The notes beneath the pieces are model-generated. The model was given only the letters and a program-made list of their open reading frames with translations. It was not told where the DNA came from and searched no databases. This document shows positions 16,777 through 26,043 of a DNA stretch of 51,118 bases, piece by piece. How positions within the stretch are numbered: position 1 is the first letter of the stretch; every line of letters starts with the position of its first letter. The position numbers were made by a program, and so were the translations under genes. This DNA is from Polluticaenibacter yanchengensis (GTDB taxonomy: Bacteria; Bacteroidota; Bacteroidia; Chitinophagales; Chitinophagaceae): contig JAQGEF010000029.1 of assembly GCA_027854065.1 (NCBI GenBank), positions 1 to 51,118 of the forward strand, in the 5' to 3' direction.

Positions 16777-17781
16777 TCATTTGAACTGCTGCTGTAATTC
16801 TTTAAACGCGATCTTAGCATTTTTACCATTGTACAAAATGTTATAAATAGTAGAGGCGATTGGCATGGCGGCGCCTACTTTTTCATTGATCTCGAAAATG
16901 GCCCTAGTAGCCGGGTACCCTTCTGCCACCATATTCATTTCCAATTGCGCTACTTTTACGGTGTACCCTTTGCCGATCATGTTGCCAAATGCGCGGTTAC
17001 GGCTGTGTAACGAATAGCAGGTTACCAATAAATCGCCCAGGTACACGCTGTTGCAATAATTGCAGGCCTGGCTTTGGAGGTCCATATGTTTCATTACCTG
17101 GCTTAGAAAAACGTTCATTTCGTTGGTCGCATTGGCTATATAAACGCTTAAAAAATTATCGCCATAATCCAGGCCATGTACAATACCGGCACCTACCGCG
17201 TAAATATTTTTTAGAATGGCGGCCAACTGGGAACCCCAGAGATCGCTATTAACAACCGTGTTTAAATAATAGGTCTTAAACTTAGTTGATAACAGGGTGG
17301 TTAATGTTGTATCATAGCCGCTAAACGTTAGAAAGGAGAGTTTTTCCGCAGCCACTTCTTCCGCATGACATGGCCCCATAATACTGACATACTTATTTTG
17401 ATCTACACCAAACTGTTCGTGCAGGTACACATGCAGCAACTGGTTATTGTGGGGAATAAAGCCTTTAACTGCTGACATGATTATCTTATCCTTGAAAATA
17501 TGACGTGGCAGTTGTTCCAGGATGTCTAAAAGATAGGTAGATGGTACACAAATAACCACTACATCACTGTTACTGATCACTTCTTCTATATTGGTATTTA
17601 ACAAGAGCAGGCTCTTATCAAACAGTACTGAACTTAAATAATGAGGATTATGGCCTCTTAATTTTAAATATTCTAAGGTTTCTGTATTGCGCATCCACCA
17701 GTTAATGGCATTCTTATTATCTGTTAGCAACTTTGCTATAGCAGTTGCCCAACTTCCTCCTCCTATCAAACCAAATTTCAT
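16777..17781 (-). CDS. gpsA: Glycerol-3-phosphate dehydrogenase [NAD(P)+]
   Basis: 334 residues from the ATG at 17781; two more codons upstream would require a TTG. It reduces dihydroxyacetone phosphate to sn-glycerol 3-phosphate, the backbone for phospholipids, in the cytoplasm. The Rossmann motif is GLIGGGSWATAIAKLL. The catalytic Lys is expected in the SAVKGFIP segment. Further family blocks are SIMGPCHAEEVA, LAAILKNIYAVGAGI and YLGDLLVTCYSLHSRNRAFG. The length is normal for GpsA. Single gene, with a TACTTTAG box about 25 bases upstream. Confidence 0.95.
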   Translation of the reverse strand: MKFGLIGGGSWATAIAKLLTDNKNAINWWMRNTETLEYLKLRGHNPHYLSSVLFDKSLLLLNTNIEEVISNSDVVVICVPSTYLLDILEQLPRHIFKDKIIMSAVKGFIPHNNQLLHVYLHEQFGVDQNKYVSIMGPCHAEEVAAEKLSFLTFSGYDTTLTTLLSTKFKTYYLNTVVNSDLWGSQLAAILKNIYAVGAGIVHGLDYGDNFLSVYIANATNEMNVFLSQVMKHMDLQSQACNYCNSVYLGDLLVTCYSLHSRNRAFGNMIGKGYTVKVAQLEMNMVAEGYPATRAIFEINEKVGAAMPIASTIYNILYNGKNAKIAFKELQQQFK

Positions 17782-18124
17782 AAACAAAGCATTTGATTAT
17801 CTGCTAAAGTAATATTAGCCGTATAAAAAATGAATTTTATTTTATTCTTTAACAGTTTGGGCACATTTTATCTCCCTGTTTACAACTGCTTATTGATCGT
17901 ATCAATATTTGAATAATTGAAGCTGGAAGAGAAACAGCAATATCCAGGTTAGTCTCATATTAATAACGTCCTTTTCTTTCCGGTAAGGAACAGAGTCGTT
18001 TAAAGAGCGGGCTGTTACCGGCAGGAGACAAAAAGTATATTTAACAGCAATATGACCGATATTATATAACCTATGAGTAGGGAATTGCTTAAATTGTCGT
18101 CCAAATAAGAACTTAAAAGATTTT
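17782..18124. other. Divergent intergenic region, no gene seen
   Basis: 343 bp between divergent gpsA and the membrane-fusion protein gene. It should hold both promoters. Apart from the TACTTTAG box near gpsA I see no repeat, RNA or credible short gene. Confidence 0.5.
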
Positions 18125-19174
18125 GTGTTGAAATTACATTATATAATTTTAGGATGCCTGGCATTGACGGTTGCTTGTAAAAGCAAGGAAGCGCCTGGTG
18201 TAACCAGTAACGAAAAAAGCAGTGCACCCAAGGGGCCGTCTTTTGAGGCCATTGTTGCCTCCAAGGCCGCGCTTACCAATAATATAGAAGTACCGGGTAC
18301 AGTAATGGCCGGTGAGACCACTAATATTCAATCGGAGATTAGTGGCAAAGTGGTGGCGATCAACTTCCGGGAGGGCAGTACCGTGACGAAAGGGGCTGTA
18401 TTGATAAAATTGTTTGATGAAGACCTTCAGGCACAATTAAAAAAGCTGGAAGTACAACTGAAAATAGGCAGGGAGACCGAAAAAAGGCAACAGGAGCTTT
18501 TGGAAATAAACGGGACCAGCAGGCAGGAGTTTGATAATGCGGTATTGAACACGGCCAATATCCTTGCTGATATTGAATTATTGAAAGTAAACATTTCGAG
18601 GACTGCTATCCGGGCGCCTTTTAGCGGCAAAATCGGCTTAAGAAATATTAGCCTTGGGGCATACATTACACCCGCTACAATTATTACTCACCTATCGGAA
18701 GTAAACGCACTTAAGGTTGAATTCTCTGTTCCCGAAAAATACACGGGGCTGGTGGCAGTTGGTAACAACCTGGACCTTACATTGAACGGCAATCCGAAAC
18801 AGTATAGAGCAAGGATTTTCGCAGTCCAGAATAGTATCAGCACTGATTCCAGGAACCTGGTAGCCCGGGCGCAGATAATGAATGCCGACCAGCAGATTGT
18901 ACCTGGTGCTTTTGCGAATGTGCAGCTTGCCCTGAGTAAGGCGCAAGAGGTAATAATGATACCGACGCAGGCAGTGATCCCTACTACCAGGCACAAACAG
19001 GTAATTGTTTTAGAAGACGGTAAAGCTGTGTTTAAAAACATTAATACCGGCGTGAGAGACAGTGCGCGCGTGGAAGTGACAGACGGGCTGAGAACCGGTG
19101 ATACCGTGGTGACAAGCGGCTTGCTCAGTATTAAAGCGGGACAGGACTTAAAAGTGAAAGTGGTAAATAAATAA
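18125..19174 (+). CDS. RND efflux membrane-fusion (periplasmic adaptor) lipoprotein
   Basis: 349 residues from a GTG, with a TTG one codon later as an alternative. A lipoprotein-type signal ends at LTVAC (Cys18). HlyD/AcrA-like order: a lipoyl half (AGETTNIQSEISGKVVAINF, EGSTVTKGAVLIKL), an alpha-hairpin of about 80 residues (DLQAQLKKLEVQLKIGRE), the second lipoyl half (TAIRAPFSGKIGLRNISLG), then beta-barrel and membrane-proximal domains ending VVTSGLLSIKAGQDLKV. It links an inner-membrane RND pump to an outer-membrane channel. Neither partner gene is adjacent, so it is an orphan adaptor or its operon is broken by the terminator right behind it. Confidence 0.9.
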   Translation: MLKLHYIILGCLALTVACKSKEAPGVTSNEKSSAPKGPSFEAIVASKAALTNNIEVPGTVMAGETTNIQSEISGKVVAINFREGSTVTKGAVLIKLFDEDLQAQLKKLEVQLKIGRETEKRQQELLEINGTSRQEFDNAVLNTANILADIELLKVNISRTAIRAPFSGKIGLRNISLGAYITPATIITHLSEVNALKVEFSVPEKYTGLVAVGNNLDLTLNGNPKQYRARIFAVQNSISTDSRNLVARAQIMNADQQIVPGAFANVQLALSKAQEVIMIPTQAVIPTTRHKQVIVLEDGKAVFKNINTGVRDSARVEVTDGLRTGDTVVTSGLLSIKAGQDLKVKVVNK

Positions 19175-19177
19175 GAA

Positions 19178-19207
19178 AAGGCCCCGGATTGCTCCGGGGC
19201 CTTTTTG
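19178..19207. terminator. Bidirectional rho-independent terminator
   Basis: AGGCCCCGG pairs with CCGGGGCCT around a six-base loop, with A and T runs on the two sides. It serves the convergent adaptor and methyltransferase genes. Confidence 0.9.
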
Positions 19208-19208
19208 A

Positions 19209-20384
19209 TCAGGCTTCTTCTTTTATTTTTTTAGTGCCTTCATAAATATCGTATTCCAGCAAACGGCAGTCAATTTTGCTGTTGTAAAATTCAATCCGTC
19301 TTTTTGCTTTTAACCCTACTTTTTTAGCGAGGTCCATATTTCCTGTAAAGATGTAACCATTATACCCTTTGCATTGTTTCTTGAAAAAATCGCCCATCCT
19401 GGCATAGGTTTCTTCCAGCTCTTTTAAATCACCTAAACGTTCGCCATATTCCGGGTTGATAAAAACGACGCCTTTATGATCCTGGGGAATTTCCGTATCT
19501 GCAAAATCACAAACCTGGAAGCTGATCATATCATACACGCCGGCAGCAATAGCATTGCGCTCTGCATTTTCTATTGCGCCTTTGCTGTAATCACTGGCAA
19601 TGATCTTAATGCCGCCTGTTATTTTCATCTGGGTTTCCAGTTCTGTTCTTGCCCTGTCATACAGTCTTTGCTCAAATCCTTTTAAGTGCATAAACGCATA
19701 ATTGGATCTGAAGAGACCCGGAGCGGCATTTTTTGCCAGAAGGGCTGCTTCAATGGCAAGTGTACCGGAGCCGCACATGGGATTTACAAAGCTTGAAGTC
19801 CGGTCCCAGGTGGAGGCTAAAATAGTCGCTGCAGCCAATGACTCTAGCATAGGGGCACGGCCAGGGATTTTGCGATATCCGTGCCTGCCCAGGGAATCCC
19901 CGGACGTATCTAAAAATAAACTGGCGTCATTGTTTTTCCAGAACAAATGGACGACGACCCCTCTTAATTCCGCACCGGTTTCGGGACGCTGGCCGTGGAT
20001 ATCTCTTAGCCGGTCCACAATCGCATCTTTCACCCGCAGGTTCGCGTACATGCTGTTATTAATACTGTCGTTAAACACATTGGATGTTACTGAAAAATAA
20101 GTGTCCTTGGGAATATAGTCTTCCCAGGGCGTGTGTTTAAGATGTTCATAAACATCATCGCCGTTCCTGGCAATAAAATCGTCCAGTTTAAACAGTACCT
20201 GGCTGGCACACCTTAAGTTCAGGTTCAACCGGATACAATCCGTTAAGCTTCCCTGCATGCGGACGCCTGTAATAAAGGTCTCAGTTATTTTATACCCCAG
20301 CTCTGATACTTCCCGGGTTAAATATGGCGCCACTCGCTTGTGACAGGTTATGGTAATTTCGGATGTAGTATTAAATAATGACAT
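19209..20384 (-). CDS. THUMP-domain rRNA (guanine-N2) methyltransferase, RlmL-like
   Basis: 391 residues from the ATG at 20384; the longer frame to 20408 would start upstream of the predicted promoter box. The N-terminal ferredoxin-like/THUMP part (TSEITITCHKRVAPYLTREV, LNLRCASQVLFKL) is followed by a Rossmann methyltransferase domain: GRAPMLESLAAATILAS, FVNPMCGSGTLAIEAAL (SAM motif I) and IIASDYSKGAIENAERNA. The catalytic motif reads NPEYGERLG where RlmL of proteobacteria has NPPYGERL, a notable Pro-to-Glu change at the active site. It corresponds to the N-terminal half of E. coli RlmKL and probably makes m2G in 23S rRNA. The family is confident; the exact target is inferred. Confidence 0.88.
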   Translation of the reverse strand: MSLFNTTSEITITCHKRVAPYLTREVSELGYKITETFITGVRMQGSLTDCIRLNLNLRCASQVLFKLDDFIARNGDDVYEHLKHTPWEDYIPKDTYFSVTSNVFNDSINNSMYANLRVKDAIVDRLRDIHGQRPETGAELRGVVVHLFWKNNDASLFLDTSGDSLGRHGYRKIPGRAPMLESLAAATILASTWDRTSSFVNPMCGSGTLAIEAALLAKNAAPGLFRSNYAFMHLKGFEQRLYDRARTELETQMKITGGIKIIASDYSKGAIENAERNAIAAGVYDMISFQVCDFADTEIPQDHKGVVFINPEYGERLGDLKELEETYARMGDFFKKQCKGYNGYIFTGNMDLAKKVGLKAKRRIEFYNSKIDCRLLEYDIYEGTKKIKEEA

Positions 20385-20390
20385 GTGGTG

Positions 20391-20398
20391 CAAAGGTA
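20391..20398 (-). promoter_or_regulatory. -7 box adjacent to the start codon, suggesting a leaderless mRNA
   Basis: TACCTTTG on the minus strand, separated by only CACCAC from the ATG at 20384. With the usual -7 position, transcription would start at or within a few bases of the ATG. Confidence 0.5.
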
Positions 20399-20542
20399 AA
20401 TGGCACAACGGAATATCCGTGACTATATTTAGAAATTCAATTTCATTTACCGCTCATCATAATTAAAATCCATTTAACGTGGTTGGGAAACTGAAAAACA
20501 ATATAATACAGATATTTGCGTTCCAAGTTTACAAATTTTTGT

Positions 20543-22873
20543 ATGAACCGAACATCTATTTTTAAGTGTCTCTTATTTTGCTTTCTTTCTATTTTGTATC
20601 AGACTGCATCTGCGCAGGCTAAATTTTCTGTAAGTGGTACAGTAAAAAGTGGCGAGACTGGCGAAACCATTATTGGCGCCACTATTAAAGTAAATGATAA
20701 ATATACCTCCAGTAACGAATATGGGTTTTACTCTATCACCCTGGAAAAAGGGGATTATGTACTGGAAGTATCTTATGTTGGCTATGAATTGTTTGTGAAA
20801 AACATACAGCTGACGGCTAATCTTTCTTTAGATATTTCGTTGCCTAAGAAAGACAGTGAGTTGGAAAATGTGGTGATCACCGCAAGTAACCGGCCACGCA
20901 ATGTGAGTAATACCCAGGTTGGAGTGGAAAAACTCTCTACCAGTGCGGTAAAGAATATCCCGGTACTGATGGGCGAGCGTGACATTCTTAAAGTAGTTAC
21001 CTTGCTGCCTGGTGTAAAATCTGATAACGGGACCAATGGTTTTAATGTGCGTGGTGGTGCTGCCGACCAAAACCTGATTCTTTTGGATGAGGCGCCGGTT
21101 TACAATGCATCTCACCTGCTGGGCTTCTTTTCTACTTTTAATTCCGATGCTATTAAGGACCTTACCTTGTATAAGACGGGTATGCCGGCACAGTTTGGCG
21201 GCCGCTTATCCAGTGTAATGGATATAAAAATGAATGATGGTAATACGAAGGATTACGTCATTAGCGGGGGCCTGGGCTTAATTTCTTCTAAAATAAATGT
21301 GGAAGGCCCTATTCAGAAAGACGAATCTTCATTCCTGGTATCTGCCCGCCGTACTTATGTGGATATGTTTTTAAAGCTATCGAGTGATTCTGCTATTAAC
21401 CGCAACAAACTTTACTTTTATGACCTGAATGCTAAAATGAATTTCAGCCTGGGTAAAAAGGACAAGTTGTTTGTATCCGGTTATTTCGGCAGGGATGACC
21501 TGGGTGTGGACAAAACCTTTGGTTTAAACTGGGGGAATGCCACCGCTACTTTGCGCTGGAACCATATTTACAACAGTAAACTTTTTTCCAACACGTCTTT
21601 AATATTCAGTAATTACGATTACAATATCGGTATTACGAGCGGCACTACTGACTTTGACATTTTCTCGCAGATCCAGGACTGGAACGTGAAGCACGAAATG
21701 CAGTGGTTTGCCAATAATAAAAACAATGTGCGCTTTGGTATCAATGCCATTCATCATACCATGACACCTGGCGACGTTACTGCCGGTGAAAGTTCCAGCA
21801 TCAACAACAGTAGTCTTCAAAAGCGTTATTCCCTGGAAAATGCGGCTTATATTTCCAATACATGGAAAACTAATAACTGGCTGAATATTACGTATGGTTT
21901 GCGCCTGAGCAACTTTACCGTTTTAGGTGGTGGCGATTTCTTTGAAGTGGACGGAGATGGTGAAATTACCAAAACCACGACTTATAAAAAAGGTGAAAAA
22001 GTAGTGTCATATAATAACCTGGAGCCTCGTGTGGCAGCAAGTTTTAAGCTGGATAACCAGACGTCTATTAAAACCAGTTATGTGAGAAATACGCAAAACC
22101 TGCATTTAATTTCTAACTCAACCACTGGTTCTCCTACTGATAAATGGGTGGCCAGCACTAATATTATTAAACCGGAGATTTCTGACCAGGTGTCCATTGG
22201 TTATTATAAAAACTTATTCAACAATAATTACGAACTAACGGTTGAAAGTTATTATAAAACCATGCAAAACCAGATAGATTATCGCGACGGTGCTAATATT
22301 TATGCAAATACAAATGCAATAGAATCACAGTTACTATATGGTAAAGGCCGTGCTTATGGCCTGGAGTTTTTAATGAAGAAAAATACCGGCAAATTAACGG
22401 GTTGGTTAAGTTACACGTTATCTAAAACCGAAAAGAAAATTGACGGCATTAATGATAACAAATGGTACGATGCCAAATTCGACAGGACACATGATGTGGC
22501 TATTGTGGCCATGTACGAGCTTAACAAAAAGTGGTCATTCTCTGCCAACTGGATTTACCAAACGGGCAACGCTGTTACATTCCCGGCCGGCAAATACCAG
22601 ATAGACGGCAAAACGGTTTATTATTATACGGAGCGTAATGGTTACCGCATGCCTGCCAACCACCGCCTGGACCTGGGCGCAACAATGCAACTGAAAAAGA
22701 AAAAACGTTGGGAATCTGAATTAACTTTTAGTATTTACAATGCTTACGGCAGGGAAAATGCTTATGTGATTACCTTCCGTGATAATAAAGATGATCCTAG
22801 TAAAACGGAAGCTGTGCGTACGGCTTTGTTCAAGTTTATCCCATCTGTTTCCTATAATTTCAAATTCAAATAA
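20543..22873 (+). CDS. TonB-dependent outer-membrane receptor
   Basis: 776 residues from the ATG at 20543, which leads straight into a Sec signal (FKCLLFCFLSILYQTASAQA). Residues ~25-110 form a CarboxypepD_reg-like beta-sandwich (VSGTVKSGETGETIIGATI, YVLEVSYVGYE). The plug follows (ERDILKVVTLLPGVKSDNG, FNVRGGAADQNLILLDEAPV), then a 22-strand barrel ending VSYNFKFK. It is shorter than SusC proteins and its partner is a DUF4249 lipoprotein rather than SusD, so glycan import is not implied. TonB-driven uptake of an unknown substrate is the likely role. The next gene begins two bases after its stop. Confidence 0.93.
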   Translation: MNRTSIFKCLLFCFLSILYQTASAQAKFSVSGTVKSGETGETIIGATIKVNDKYTSSNEYGFYSITLEKGDYVLEVSYVGYELFVKNIQLTANLSLDISLPKKDSELENVVITASNRPRNVSNTQVGVEKLSTSAVKNIPVLMGERDILKVVTLLPGVKSDNGTNGFNVRGGAADQNLILLDEAPVYNASHLLGFFSTFNSDAIKDLTLYKTGMPAQFGGRLSSVMDIKMNDGNTKDYVISGGLGLISSKINVEGPIQKDESSFLVSARRTYVDMFLKLSSDSAINRNKLYFYDLNAKMNFSLGKKDKLFVSGYFGRDDLGVDKTFGLNWGNATATLRWNHIYNSKLFSNTSLIFSNYDYNIGITSGTTDFDIFSQIQDWNVKHEMQWFANNKNNVRFGINAIHHTMTPGDVTAGESSSINNSSLQKRYSLENAAYISNTWKTNNWLNITYGLRLSNFTVLGGGDFFEVDGDGEITKTTTYKKGEKVVSYNNLEPRVAASFKLDNQTSIKTSYVRNTQNLHLISNSTTGSPTDKWVASTNIIKPEISDQVSIGYYKNLFNNNYELTVESYYKTMQNQIDYRDGANIYANTNAIESQLLYGKGRAYGLEFLMKKNTGKLTGWLSYTLSKTEKKIDGINDNKWYDAKFDRTHDVAIVAMYELNKKWSFSANWIYQTGNAVTFPAGKYQIDGKTVYYYTERNGYRMPANHRLDLGATMQLKKKKRWESELTFSIYNAYGRENAYVITFRDNKDDPSKTEAVRTALFKFIPSVSYNFKFK

Positions 22874-22875
22874 TC

Positions 22876-23697
22876 ATGGCACTTAATATAAAAAATACAT
22901 TTCTTAAAAGCTTGCCTCTTGCATTGCTGGTATTAACTACGGCATGCCAGAAAGTAATAGATATCGACCTGAAGGATACGCCAAAGAAAATGGTAATAGA
23001 GGCGGTTGTTACGGATATTGCCGGCCAGGCAAAGGTTTTGATAACGCAGACCAAAAACTATAACGAAAGCAATACCCCGGATTATTTGCCGGGCGGTAAA
23101 GTAAGTATTTCCGATAATGAGGGCAATACCGTCGTTTTTTCAGAAACGGCTACGGGTAGATTTGAGGCACCGGCATTAGTGGGCCAGGCTTCCAAAACCT
23201 ATACGTTGAAGGTGGAAATAAATAACCAGACTTATACTTCCAGTGTAAAAATGCCTGAAAAAGTGGTGCTGGATGATGCCTATATTACTGAAGAGTTCTT
23301 ATTTGGCGAAAACAGGAAAATGACGACTGTTGATTACCAGGACCCTCCCGGAGTGGGCAATTTTTACCGTTGTGTCCAGTTTATCAACGGCAAAAAAGAC
23401 AACACCATTTACATTAATTCCGATGACTATACGGATGGCCGTTATATGAAAGACAAGCTTTTTTACATTGCTGATGAAGATAAAGGCCAGGAAGTGATAA
23501 AATCGGGAGATGAGATAAAAGTTGAATTCATGAGCCTTGAAAAATCGGTGTATAAATACTGGTTTAGCCTGGATATGGGCGCTACGGGTGAAAACCAGGC
23601 GGCTACTCCTGCAAACCCTGTTAGTAATATTACGAATGGTGCATTGGGTTATTTCTCTGTTCATCCTTACCAGTCAAAAACATTTATAGTGCCTTAA
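22876..23697 (+). CDS. DUF4249 lipoprotein
   Basis: 273 residues. The lipoprotein signal ends in VLTTAC (Cys24). Then comes QKVIDIDLKDTPKKMVIEAV, the hallmark start of DUF4249, an Ig-like beta-sandwich (KVSISDNEGNTVVFSETATG, TYTLKVEINNQTYTSSVKMP) and a C-terminal domain ending YFSVHPYQSKTFIVP, typical of the family. DUF4249 proteins are regularly encoded beside TonB receptors in Bacteroidota and are presumed surface-exposed accessory proteins. Co-transcribed with the receptor. Confidence 0.9.
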   Translation: MALNIKNTFLKSLPLALLVLTTACQKVIDIDLKDTPKKMVIEAVVTDIAGQAKVLITQTKNYNESNTPDYLPGGKVSISDNEGNTVVFSETATGRFEAPALVGQASKTYTLKVEINNQTYTSSVKMPEKVVLDDAYITEEFLFGENRKMTTVDYQDPPGVGNFYRCVQFINGKKDNTIYINSDDYTDGRYMKDKLFYIADEDKGQEVIKSGDEIKVEFMSLEKSVYKYWFSLDMGATGENQAATPANPVSNITNGALGYFSVHPYQSKTFIVP

Positions 23698-23718
23698 GCA
23701 GGTTTTAATAATACCGGG

Positions 23719-23759
23719 AACAGCCTGTACAACCAACTGTGTGCAGGCTGTTTTATTTT
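23719..23759 (+). terminator. Rho-independent terminator
   Basis: ACAGCCTGTAC pairs with GTGCAGGCTGT around ~10 bases, followed by TTTATTTT. It closes the TonB receptor operon. Confidence 0.8.
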
Positions 23760-23810
23760 CAATAGTTGCATCTATTGTTCTAGCCATAACCATTCCGGTA
23801 TTGATTCTTT

Positions 23811-23976
23811 GGGGCTATGATCTGTTGTAAGTACGCTCAACATTGGTCCGGCGTGCTTATGGCTCCGCTTACGCTCGGTGTATTTTTGCAGGGGCTGTTC
23901 CTGTTGTATTTTTACTTTATGCATCCTGCAAAAAATACACTGGCTCGTTCCTCGCCACCAACGCATACCGCAGCCA
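23811..23976 (-). repeat. Family 1 dispersed intergenic repeat, copy E
   Basis: Reverse orientation: GGGGCTATGA on the plus strand is its right end, and GCAGCCATT near 23970-23977 is its left end. The arms GTGTATTTTTGCAGG (23878-23892) and CCTGCAAAAAATACAC (23925-23940) form a hairpin. The core GGCTCGTTCCTCGCC is at 23942-23956. It is closely related to copy C, sharing CCGAGCGTAAGCGGAGCC. It fills the gap between the DUF4249 and FGE-like genes. Confidence 0.78.
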
Positions 23977-24112
23977 TTGGGCAGTATCATGCTATTGGGC
24001 AACTTACAGGAAGGTGCGTTTAAATCACATTTAGTTCAATGATCAAGCATGGTGTATTTAATAAAAACATCCTCGCATCTTGCATGTAATTTTGCTTCAA
24101 TTATTCATTTGA

Positions 24113-24769
24113 ATGAAAAGCATCCAGATAAAAAATACTGACCTAAAGTTTCACCAGTTACCGAAAGGGGAGCTGAGCTACCGTGTAGATTGGGATTTAA
24201 AACCGCATCGCAATCAATTTATAAAGCGGGGAAAGTCATTGATCCACTTAAATGTTAAGCAGGATGTGTGGATGAGTGAAACATTGGTACCCCAATCTTT
24301 ATGGGAAACGGTGATGGATTTCAACCCGTCTAAATTCCGGGGAAATAATAAGCCTGTTGATAGTGTTAGCTATAATGAGGTAAATGATTTTATTGAGAAA
24401 CTAAACGGGATAACTGGTCATCAATTCCGCCTGCCGACAGAAACTGAATTTTTATACGCTTGTGTAATGAGTGACATTGAGGGCTTGTCAATGGATATTG
24501 ATGACCGGGCATGGTATGAAAAAAACAGTAAGAATCAGACTCAGGAGGTTGGAATAAAATACTGGGGAGCGTTACCTTTTTCTGATCTGCCGGGGAATTT
24601 GTACCAATTTGTAAACGCAGATCTGACAAAGGTACAAAATGGTTTTTGCATGTATAAGGGTGCGTGTTGGGCTACCCAGGGTTTATGGATTGATAAGGAT
24701 TATTTTATGCTTATACGTCAGGAAAAAAGGGACCATACGGTTGGTTTCAGGTTGGTACTGAATCATTAA
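24113..24769 (+). CDS. Formylglycine-generating-enzyme (SUMF1)-like protein
   Basis: 218 residues, without a signal peptide. The C-type-lectin-like FGE-sulfatase fold shows SETLVPQSLWETVMDFNPSK, then NKPVDSVSYNEVNDFIEKLN and FRLPTETEFLYACVM, the classic core of the family. Near the C-terminus YKGACWATQG replaces the usual GGSW block, followed by DHTVGFRLVL (family: GFRLV). The two active-site cysteines of true formylglycine enzymes are not evident in the standard spacing, and the domain is short. A binding or scaffold role, or another oxidase-like role, is more likely than sulfatase maturation. No sulfatase gene is nearby. Confidence 0.8.
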   Translation: MKSIQIKNTDLKFHQLPKGELSYRVDWDLKPHRNQFIKRGKSLIHLNVKQDVWMSETLVPQSLWETVMDFNPSKFRGNNKPVDSVSYNEVNDFIEKLNGITGHQFRLPTETEFLYACVMSDIEGLSMDIDDRAWYEKNSKNQTQEVGIKYWGALPFSDLPGNLYQFVNADLTKVQNGFCMYKGACWATQGLWIDKDYFMLIRQEKRDHTVGFRLVLNH

Positions 24770-24868
24770 TCAATGCCAGAGTTTTATCTGAATTATTCCT
24801 GTTTTTTAAACGTTTATTGGTGGGCGGATACCAGATATTGAGCGCTAAATTAATGATCTGCCGCAGAC

Positions 24869-24982
24869 GGGCTGCAGGATATGGAGGGCGGCGAGGAACG
24901 AGCCGGTGCCGTAGCACCGAGCGGCAGCGAGCCCGGAATAGCCTGAACTGACGCTGAAAAAAATTGCTATGCTGACAGCCCC
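24869..24982 (+). repeat. Family 1 dispersed intergenic repeat, copy D (short form)
   Basis: 114 bp. Starts GGGCTGCAGGATATGG, holds the core GGCGAGGAACGAGCC (24890-24904), then the tight hairpin CGGTGC (24904-24909) / GCACCG (24914-24919) with loop CGTA, then GAGCGGCAGCGAGCCC, and ends TGACAGCCCC. It fills the gap between convergent genes. Confidence 0.78.
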
Positions 24983-24992
24983 AATAAAACAA

Positions 24993-26036
24993 CTATGGTA
25001 AACCTGGTGCGCCTAGTTTTTTGTTTTTAAGAAAGCTGCTGTCGGTAAGGGTGTATAAAAATGCAATGATCTGACCTTTCTGGAAATTGCTGAGCGGAAT
25101 GCCTTTTTGCAATAAACTATCGGTAGTGGGACTTTGCTGTACTTCGTTCCGATAGTGATCAAGCATTGACTGTAAATCGAAAATGCGGCCATCGTGCCCG
25201 TACGGGTAAGACGCTGCGATATTGCGTAACGATGGTACTTTAAACTTCAGGGAGTCACGGGGGTCGTTGGTAATGGTCATTCTTCCAAAATCGTTGAGGG
25301 TGGGCTCTACCGGCAACCCGATATTACGAAAGGAAAAATCCGTGAAAAACGGCGGCGGATGACACCCGGCACATTTTTCCATAAACATCTGATGGCCTAA
25401 TTGCTGGGGCAAACTGAAGGTATCTTTACCTGCCATTACGCGATCGTATTTACTGTTGGCACTAATCATGGTTAACAAGAACTGGCTCAGCGCTTTGCTC
25501 ATATTTTGGGTGGTAATCTGGGCTGAGCCAAATACCTGTTTGAACAAGGGGGGATAATGCTTTGTGGCCTGTAATTTGGCTAAAACATTGTCGATGGTTT
25601 CTGCCATTTCATTGGGTGCAGTAATGGGTGCCAGCGGCTGCACATCTAAATGGTTGATTCCGCCATCAGCATGGAACAATGACTGCCAGGCCAGGTTTTG
25701 CAGGGGTGGCGCATTGCGTAGCGAATGCTGGTCATTAAAGCCATGACTTAAATCGTGATCGAATGTGCCGAACGCTGCACCCTGCTGGTGACAACTGGCA
25801 CAGGGAAAATTACCGTCTTTGCTTAGAAGGCCGTCATAAAATAATTGCCTGCCGAGCTCAATGCCTTCTTCTGAAAGTGGGTTGCTTTTAAAATCATAGA
25901 CCGGTGCGGGCCAATCCGCAGGATATTCCAGGTTTTTATAACGGAGTTTTCGCCTGGTACTGTTTTCATAATTGACGAGCGAACACAGCAGTGCGCCAGT
26001 TAATAATAAGCATAATATGGTAATGATTCTTTTCAA
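24993..26036 (-). CDS. Di-heme cytochrome c peroxidase / MauG / MbnH-like protein
   Basis: 347 residues with a Sec-type signal (IITILCLLLTGALLCSL). Two c-type heme sites: C79-A-S-C82-H83 and C222-A-G-C225-H226. The C-terminal block is FKVPSLRNIAASYPYGHDGR, where the Y-x-H-D-G motif has Gly at the variable position. It acts in the periplasm. The family includes hydrogen-peroxide-reducing CcpA, MauG and MbnH, which oxidises a Trp of its partner MbnP to kynurenine. The gene lies 7 bp behind an MbnP-like gene, so MbnH is the best functional guess. Plain peroxidase activity cannot be excluded. Confidence 0.85.
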   Translation of the reverse strand: MKRIITILCLLLTGALLCSLVNYENSTRRKLRYKNLEYPADWPAPVYDFKSNPLSEEGIELGRQLFYDGLLSKDGNFPCASCHQQGAAFGTFDHDLSHGFNDQHSLRNAPPLQNLAWQSLFHADGGINHLDVQPLAPITAPNEMAETIDNVLAKLQATKHYPPLFKQVFGSAQITTQNMSKALSQFLLTMISANSKYDRVMAGKDTFSLPQQLGHQMFMEKCAGCHPPPFFTDFSFRNIGLPVEPTLNDFGRMTITNDPRDSLKFKVPSLRNIAASYPYGHDGRIFDLQSMLDHYRNEVQQSPTTDSLLQKGIPLSNFQKGQIIAFLYTLTDSSFLKNKKLGAPGLP

Positions 26037-26043
26037 GTATGGA

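Noticed and set aside
20543..23697. SusC/SusD-type glycan utilisation locus
   Set aside because: The receptor is shorter than SusC, and the second gene is DUF4249, not SusD; no glycoside hydrolases nearby.
23772..24034. Three short ORFs in the DUF4249-FGE gap
   Set aside because: All fall in repeat copy E; no initiation signals or recognisable domains.
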